Shown: piece after piece, positions 6,505 to 11,364 of the stretch
Layout: every line of letters begins with the position of its first letter
Numbering within the stretch: position 1 is the stretch's first letter
Source: Flavobacteriaceae bacterium
GTDB lineage: Bacteria; Bacteroidota; Bacteroidia; Flavobacteriales; Flavobacteriaceae
DNA: 11,364 nt
Assembly: GCA_002687665.1 (NCBI GenBank)
Contig: NZAX01000072.1
Coordinates: 2,005 to 13,368, forward strand
Reading direction: 5' to 3'
Translations under genes and position numbers: made by a program
Notes under the pieces: generated by a model
Told to the model about the DNA's origin: nothing
Database searches by the model: none
What the model saw: only the letters and a program-made list of their open reading frames with translations

Positions 6505-7689
6505 ATGAAAATGACACAAACATGGCGCTGGTATGGACCAAATGATCCCGTAAGTCTATTAGATGTGAAGCAGGCCGGTGCTACGGGTGTTGTCAACGCA
6601 CTTCATCACATACCCAATGGTGATATTTGGTCGGTGAAAGAAATTCAAAAGAGAAAAAACGAAATCGAAAAGGCCGGACTTACATGGGATGTGGTAGAAT
6701 CGCTACCAGTCCACGAGAAAATAAAAACTAGAAGTGCAGATTTTGAACAGATCATTGAAAACTATAAGGAGAGTATGAAAAACTTGGCTGCTTGTGGTGT
6801 CTATGTTATTTGTTACAATTTTATGCCCATTTTGGATTGGACAAGAACCCGATTAGACATGCCCCTGGAAAATGGTTCTCTTGCACTGGAATACAATGCT
6901 TCGGAATTGAGGGTTTTTGACCTTTATATTCTCCAACGCGAGGGAGCGGAACAAGATTACACCATCGAGGAAATTGAACAAGCCAAAAATCAATTTAAAA
7001 ATCTAGAGGCATTAGATATCCAGAGAATTTCCGATAATATGCTCAAGGGCTTACCTGGTTCGGAAGAGGGATATTCCATGGAGGAGTTTAAAGCGATGTT
7101 AAATACATACAAAGGAATCAATGCAGATCAATTGCGGTCTCATTTGGTACAATTTTTAAGTGAGATCATTCCATTGGCCGAAGAATTGGGCATTAGGATG
7201 TGTATTCACCCCGATGATCCTCCCTTTACCCTTTTGGGTTTACCCAGAGTGATGAGCACCCAAGCAGACTATCAATTTATTTTTGATCAGGTCCCTCCCA
7301 TATCCAATGGGATTACCTTTTGCACTGGTTCACTAGGTGTGAGGGCAGACAACGATCTCCCTGCGATTTTTGACGCTTTTGCGGATAGGGTTCATTTTTT
7401 ACACCTAAGAAGCACTAAGCGTGATGCAGAAGGTAATTTCTATGAGGCTGACCACTTGACCGGTGATGTGGACATGTTCGAGATCATCACTAGAGTCATC
7501 AAGGAACAAAGACGCAGAGTTGCTGAAAATCGCCAAGATGCCTCCATCCCAATGCGACCGGATCACGGACATCAAATGTTGGATGACCTTGTAAAACTAA
7601 AAATAAATCCAGGCTACTCCGCCATAGGAAGACTCAAGGGACTGGCTGAACTAAGAGGACTTGAATGGGGTATCAATAAAATGATCTGA
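6505..7689 (+). CDS. uxuA: Mannonate dehydratase
   Basis: A 394-residue protein, the same length as E. coli UxuA. It begins [15 protein letters not shown], the family's opening, and has the TIM-barrel metal ligands in order: His235 in HPDDPP, Cys273 in FCTGSLG, His300 in HFLHLR and Asp353 in RPDHGH. It removes water from D-mannonate to give 2-keto-3-deoxygluconate (KDG), using Mn2+ or a similar ion, in the cytoplasm. No key residue is missing. Two starts are possible, ATG 6505 and ATG 6511; neither has a clear Shine-Dalgarno, and the first is given, adding only two residues. The gene begins 9 nt after uxuB and its TGA shares one base with the ATG of uxaC (TGATG), so translation is probably coupled. 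Confidence 0.97.
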   Translation: MKMTQTWRWYGPNDPVSLLDVKQAGATGVVNALHHIPNGDIWSVKEIQKRKNEIEKAGLTWDVVESLPVHEKIKTRSADFEQIIENYKESMKNLAACGVYVICYNFMPILDWTRTRLDMPLENGSLALEYNASELRVFDLYILQREGAEQDYTIEEIEQAKNQFKNLEALDIQRISDNMLKGLPGSEEGYSMEEFKAMLNTYKGINADQLRSHLVQFLSEIIPLAEELGIRMCIHPDDPPFTLLGLPRVMSTQADYQFIFDQVPPISNGITFCTGSLGVRADNDLPAIFDAFADRVHFLHLRSTKRDAEGNFYEADHLTGDVDMFEIITRVIKEQRRRVAENRQDASIPMRPDHGHQMLDDLVKLKINPGYSAIGRLKGLAELRGLEWGINKMI

Positions 7690-9104
7690 TGATGGAATTC
7701 AAGAATACGGCACCGTTTATAAAAGATAACTTTTTACTGGAAAATAAATCAGCAGAACGGCTGTATTTTGAATATGCTGTTTCCATGCCCATCATAGACT
7801 ACCACAATCACTTGCCGCCGGATGTGATTGCAGCCAATCAACCCTTTTCGGGTATCAATGAAATTTGGTTGGATGGTGATCATTACAAATGGAGGGCTAT
7901 GCGCAGCCTTGGAGTACCCGAAAAATTCATCACAGGAAAAGAGGTGAGTAACAAAGAAAAATTTGACCAATGGGCCTATACTGTTCCCTTTACTGTTGGG
8001 AACCCACTTTTTCACTGGACGCATTTGGAATTGGAGCGCTACTTTGGGATTAAAACATTACTCCAGCCTTCTACTTCAACTGCTATTTTTGATCAAACTA
8101 ATAGACAGCTTTTAGATATGACTCCTAAAAGTTTGCTCAATGATATGAAAGTTCAAATGTTATGTACGACCGATGATCCCATCGACGATCTTTCTCATCA
8201 TCAAAAAATTTCAGCGAGCAAAGAAGTTGGGCCTGAAGTCTTACCTGGCTTTAGACCCGATAATATTTTTGGTGTTCAGGGAGCGCACTACATGGATTAT
8301 GTAAGAACTTTAGGAGATGTTGCGGAAATTGAAATAGTTAATTTTGACAGCCTGTTGGAGGCACTCAAATCTAGGGTCAATTATTTTCATCAAAACGGTT
8401 GTAGAATATCCGATCATGGTTTGGAGTATACCCATGCAAGTGATTTTACCCATGCTAAGGCAAATACTGTTTTTGAGAAACGTCTATCAGGCAGCCTTCC
8501 CACCGTTGAAGAGGCAAGTCTTTTTAATTCTTGTGTATTGTACGAACTCTTTGTGATGTACCACGATCATGGTTGGACCCAACAGTTGCACTTAGGGGCT
8601 TTAAGAGGGAACAATCAAAAACTAAAAAGACAGTTGGGAGCCGACGTGGGTTGTGACTCTATAGGAGATTTTGCCCAAGCCAAAAACCTTTCCAAACTCC
8701 TGGGAATGCTCAACGACAACAACAAACTCACCAACACCATCCTTTATAACTTAAATCCTGCCATGAATGAGGTCTTTGCTAGCATGCCAGGAAATTTCAA
8801 CAACGATAAGGTTGAGATACAATGGGGAACTGCATGGTGGTTTCTCGATCAAAAAGATGGAATGGAATTGCAAATGAGAACACTATCCAATATGGGATTG
8901 CTTTCTAAATTCATCGGAATGTTGACCGATAGCCGAAGTTTTCTCTCCTTCCCACGTCATGAGTATTTCAGACGATTGTTGTGTAATATGATTGGAAATG
9001 ATATAGAAAAAGGCCTTTTGCCTAATGATCTTTCCTTTTTTGGAAAAATGGTGGAGAATATATGTTATCACAATTTGAAAGAATTCATTAAATATAAAAA
9101 CTAA
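7689..9104 (+). CDS. uxaC: Glucuronate isomerase (uronate isomerase)
   Basis: A 471-residue amidohydrolase-superfamily enzyme of normal length. Signatures seen are DYHNHLPP (37-44) with the metal-binding HxH pair His39/His41, TTDDPIDDL (160-168), GFRPD (187-191), QLHLGALRGNN (299-309), GCDSIGDF (321-328) and TAWWFLDQKDGM (381-392), plus MLTDSRSFLSFPRHEYFRR near the end. It converts D-glucuronate to D-fructuronate, and usually also D-galacturonate to D-tagaturonate. Only the mannonate branch enzymes are encoded here, so glucuronate is the likely main substrate. The start overlaps the uxuA stop by one base; ATG 7692 directly after it is an alternative start. Its own stop overlaps the dctP-like start by one base (TAATG). 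Metabolic genes thus run straight into transporter genes. Confidence 0.97.
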   Translation: MMEFKNTAPFIKDNFLLENKSAERLYFEYAVSMPIIDYHNHLPPDVIAANQPFSGINEIWLDGDHYKWRAMRSLGVPEKFITGKEVSNKEKFDQWAYTVPFTVGNPLFHWTHLELERYFGIKTLLQPSTSTAIFDQTNRQLLDMTPKSLLNDMKVQMLCTTDDPIDDLSHHQKISASKEVGPEVLPGFRPDNIFGVQGAHYMDYVRTLGDVAEIEIVNFDSLLEALKSRVNYFHQNGCRISDHGLEYTHASDFTHAKANTVFEKRLSGSLPTVEEASLFNSCVLYELFVMYHDHGWTQQLHLGALRGNNQKLKRQLGADVGCDSIGDFAQAKNLSKLLGMLNDNNKLTNTILYNLNPAMNEVFASMPGNFNNDKVEIQWGTAWWFLDQKDGMELQMRTLSNMGLLSKFIGMLTDSRSFLSFPRHEYFRRLLCNMIGNDIEKGLLPNDLSFFGKMVENICYHNLKEFIKYKN

Positions 9105-10081
9105 TGTTCAAGTTTAAACCTCTAATCGCACTGATTTTTATACTCAGTTTTATCTCCTGTGATAAGATCAACACTACGAGGATTATTCGTTTGGGTCATG
9201 GATTGAGTACGAGTCATTCTGTACATAAAGGAATGGTCTATTTTGGTGAGAAATTGGAAGAAATATCCGGTGGAAAATTTAAAGTCCAAATCTACCCCAG
9301 TCAACAATTGGGGACAGAGCGTCAGTGTTTGGAGTTACTTCAAATTGGAAGCTTAGACATGACCAAAGTATCAGCCGGTGTTTTGGAAAACTTCTCCCCC
9401 AGTATCAAGGTTTTTGGAATTCCATACATTTTTAGAGACAAAGAACACACTTTTAGAGTGCTTGATGGACCCATTGGAGATGAATTATTGGCCGGCACCG
9501 AAAAATATTGGCTAAAAGGATTGGGTTACTACGATTCGGGAAGTAGAAGCTTTTATACCATCGACAAACCCATCGACAAACCTAATGATTTAGAAGGTTT
9601 AAAAATCAGAGTTATGGAAAGCCAAACAGCCATCGATATGGTCAAATCTTTCGGAGGTTCTCCAACCCCAATTTCTTGGGGTGAACTCTACACCTCTCTC
9701 CAACAAGGCGTAGTAGATGGCGCAGAAAACAACCCTCCCAGTTTTTATCTTTCCAGACACTATGAAGTATGCAAATACTATATTATCGATGAGCATACGG
9801 TTCTTCCCGATGTAGTTTTAATGAGTACCCACATCTGGAATACTTTAAGTTTTCAGGAGCAAACATGGATCCAAGAGGCCATGGACCTCTCCGTAATTGA
9901 ACAAAGGAGGTTATGGTTAGAATCTGAACAGGAATCCTTAGAGGCAGTCAAAGCGGCAGGAGTTGAGGTTAGTTATCCTGATAAATCAGCCTTTGCTGAA
10001 ATGTCTCGTTCTGTAGCTGAACAATATGCCCAAGACCCTTTGATAAAGTCATTTATTGACAAAATAAAAAATACCCAGTAA
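9104..10081 (+). CDS. TRAP transporter substrate-binding protein (DctP/UxuP-like), predicted lipoprotein
   Basis: A 325-residue DctP-family solute receptor. The N-terminus FKPLIALIFILSFISC is a lipoprotein-type signal with Cys19 as the lipidation site; the -3 position is Phe rather than the usual Leu, so this is likely but not certain. Most described TRAP receptors are soluble in the periplasm. The mature part has the family course: GHGLSTSHSVHKG (31-43), PSQQLGTERQCLELLQIG (65-82), GIPYIF (105-110), and PNDLEGLKIRV (160-170) with Arg169, the residue that usually pairs with the substrate carboxylate. ISWGELYTSLQQGVVDGAEN (190-209) follows. A carboxylated sugar is the expected ligand, and glucuronate fits the operon. 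It precedes the two membrane subunits, with a 2-nt gap to the next gene. Confidence 0.93.
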   Translation: MFKFKPLIALIFILSFISCDKINTTRIIRLGHGLSTSHSVHKGMVYFGEKLEEISGGKFKVQIYPSQQLGTERQCLELLQIGSLDMTKVSAGVLENFSPSIKVFGIPYIFRDKEHTFRVLDGPIGDELLAGTEKYWLKGLGYYDSGSRSFYTIDKPIDKPNDLEGLKIRVMESQTAIDMVKSFGGSPTPISWGELYTSLQQGVVDGAENNPPSFYLSRHYEVCKYYIIDEHTVLPDVVLMSTHIWNTLSFQEQTWIQEAMDLSVIEQRRLWLESEQESLEAVKAAGVEVSYPDKSAFAEMSRSVAEQYAQDPLIKSFIDKIKNTQ

Positions 10082-10083
10082 AA

Positions 10084-10551
10084 ATGAAATTTAGAGCTCA
10101 GATTGATTCTATTTTAGAAAAGACCCTAGTGATCATAATGTCTTTGATGGTGATCAATGTATTATGGCAAGTTTTTTCACGTTACATTCTTGCCAACCCT
10201 AGTTCATTTACAGATGAGCTGGCCCGTTATCTTATGATTTGGGTAGGTGTTTTGGGAGCAGCCTATGTTGCCGGTAAGGGAAACCACGTAGCCATTACTT
10301 ATTTTTCTGAAAAAATGAGCCCCGTAAACCTTAAAAAAGTTCAATTTTTTATCAATTTGACTATACTGGCTTTTGCTGTTTTGGGCATGTTTATAGGCGG
10401 AGTGAGGTTAGTATACATTACGATGGTATTAGAGCAACTTTCTCCTTCATTGAAAATCCCTTTAGGGGTCGTATACTCCATAATTCCTATTAGTGGAATA
10501 CTTATCATTTTTTATAAAATACTAGATTTAAATAAACAGGCACATGATTGA
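10084..10551 (+). CDS. TRAP transporter small membrane subunit (DctQ-like)
   Basis: A 155-residue protein with four hydrophobic segments at about 12-32, 48-65, 86-112 and 126-146. It shows the DctQ pattern: WQVFSRYIL (28-36), then FTDELARYLMIWVGVLGAAY (42-61), and near the last helix LEQLSPSLKIPLGVVYSIIP, matching the QxSPaLxiPxxxxY motif. The small subunit works with the large DctM-type subunit in the cytoplasmic membrane to form the Na+-driven transporter that receives substrate from the binding protein. Sequence between DctQ proteins is poorly conserved, but these motifs together with the flanking genes make the call firm. The last 8 bases overlap the start of the large-subunit gene. Confidence 0.93.
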   Translation: MKFRAQIDSILEKTLVIIMSLMVINVLWQVFSRYILANPSSFTDELARYLMIWVGVLGAAYVAGKGNHVAITYFSEKMSPVNLKKVQFFINLTILAFAVLGMFIGGVRLVYITMVLEQLSPSLKIPLGVVYSIIPISGILIIFYKILDLNKQAHD

Positions 10552-11364
10552 ATTTTTACCCGTAATAATATTGGTATTTAGTTTCCTAGTACTCTTAACC
10601 GTCGGAGTACCTGTAGCCTGGTGTATTGCCATGTCATCATTATTTACGCTGATGGTGGCCATGCCTTTTTCGGCCGCTACCACTACCGTCTCTCAGCGGA
10701 TTGCAACAGGATTAGACAGTTTCGCACTTTTGGCCATCCCTTTTTTCATACTATCGGGTCAAATCATGAGTAAGGGAGGCATCGCCAATAGACTGATTTC
10801 TTTTGCCAAGACCCTGGTAGGATTTTTACCCGGTGGACTGGCATTGATTAACATCGTATCAGCCATGATGATGGGTGCTATAGCCGGATCTGCTATGGCC
10901 TCCGCCTCTGCAATGGGAACCATTTTGGGACCAGAAATGGAAAAAGAAGGCTATTCCAAGGAATTTGGTGCTGCAGTAAACATTACCTCATCCACTACCG
11001 GATTAGTCATTCCTCCCAGTAACACACTGATTGTGTATTCCCTTGCCAGTGGGGGAGTATCCATTGCCGCTTTGTTTTTGGCAGGATACATTCCTGGAAT
11101 TCTGACGGGATTATTGATGATGATAGTCGCCATGGTATGGGCAAAAAAGAATAAATATCCTGTTGGAAAACGTTCATCACTAAAAGAGGTGTTTGTAAAA
11201 TTCATTGATGCGCTGCCGAGTTTATTGCTTTTAGTTATCGTTATTGGAGGGATAATTGGAGGAGTTTTTACAGCAACAGAGGCTTCTGCAGTTGCGGTTC
11301 TTTATACTGTATTGCTCTCCTTTTATTACAAAGAATTGTCCTTTAAAGACCTCCCCAAGGTAAT
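10544..11364 (+). CDS. TRAP transporter large membrane subunit (DctM-like), 3' end outside the window
   Basis: Open from ATG 10544 to the last base: 273 full codons of a protein usually about 430 residues long. The ATG lies inside the end of the small-subunit gene (8-nt overlap). It begins MIEFLPVIILVFSFLVLLTV and is highly hydrophobic. DctM landmarks visible in order are ALLAIPFFILSGQIMSKGG, GFLPGGLALINI, GAIAGSAMASASAMG, the conserved ITSSTTGLVIPPSNTLIVYS, ALFLAGYIPGILTG, and GGIIGGVFTATEASAVAVLY. The family forms the ion-coupled transport channel of TRAP systems, Na+-dependent where tested. It completes the three-part uronate importer begun at 9104. No stop or frameshift occurs in the visible part. 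Confidence 0.95.
   Translation, partial: MIEFLPVIILVFSFLVLLTVGVPVAWCIAMSSLFTLMVAMPFSAATTTVSQRIATGLDSFALLAIPFFILSGQIMSKGGIANRLISFAKTLVGFLPGGLALINIVSAMMMGAIAGSAMASASAMGTILGPEMEKEGYSKEFGAAVNITSSTTGLVIPPSNTLIVYSLASGGVSIAALFLAGYIPGILTGLLMMIVAMVWAKKNKYPVGKRSSLKEVFVKFIDALPSLLLLVIVIGGIIGGVFTATEASAVAVLYTVLLSFYYKELSFKDLPKV

Noticed and set aside
9559..9582. Tandem copy of CATCGACAAACC in the TRAP receptor gene, encoding IDKP twice
   Set aside because: Two copies only, and the protein aligns with the usual PIxxPxDLxGLKIRV region without an insertion, so a real repeat element is not supported.

Overview
The window looks like a piece of a Bacteroidota chromosome, probably a marine or plant-polysaccharide-degrading member of Cytophagales or Flavobacteriales. 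The reasons are the A+T-rich DNA, the rarity of Shine-Dalgarno sequences, a TAnnTTTG-type -7 promoter box, Bacteroidota-style lipoprotein signals and a LacI regulator with the TVDRVLHNRG recognition helix. The genus cannot be fixed from the sequence.

Left part (1-1894, + strand): the 3' end of a GH105/GH88-type unsaturated glycuronyl hydrolase, then, 31 nt later, a predicted lipoprotein of the PhoD-like metallophosphoesterase family. A LacI-family regulator (1891-2985, - strand) converges on it, and the two stop codons share bases. The regulator is divergent from the main operon across a 158-bp intergenic region (2986-3143). That region holds a perfect TAnnTTTG box and, just downstream, a CpG-centred LacI-type palindrome.

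Right part (3144-11364, + strand): a tightly packed operon with gaps of 9 nt or less, or overlaps. The order is an MFS sugar-porter permease, a Gfo/Idh/MocA oxidoreductase with a Tat-like N-terminus, an SDR-type D-mannonate oxidoreductase (uxuB), mannonate dehydratase (uxuA), glucuronate isomerase (uxaC), and a three-part TRAP transporter: dctP-like lipoprotein, dctQ-like small subunit and dctM-like large subunit. The large subunit begins at 10544 and runs off the window.

Together the genes encode uptake of D-glucuronate and its conversion by the isomerase branch of the Ashwell pathway: glucuronate to fructuronate (UxaC), to mannonate (UxuB), to 2-keto-3-deoxygluconate (UxuA). KDG kinase and aldolase are not in the window. 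The GH105 fragment points to uronate-rich polysaccharides such as ulvan, rhamnogalacturonan or glucuronoxylan as the source, but this is inference. The central pathway is well known. The less ordinary points are two unrelated importers in one operon, a lipid-anchored TRAP binding protein, a possibly exported oxidoreductase inside a cytoplasmic pathway, and a readable promoter/operator pair. No RNA genes, insertion sequences or CRISPR arrays were seen.
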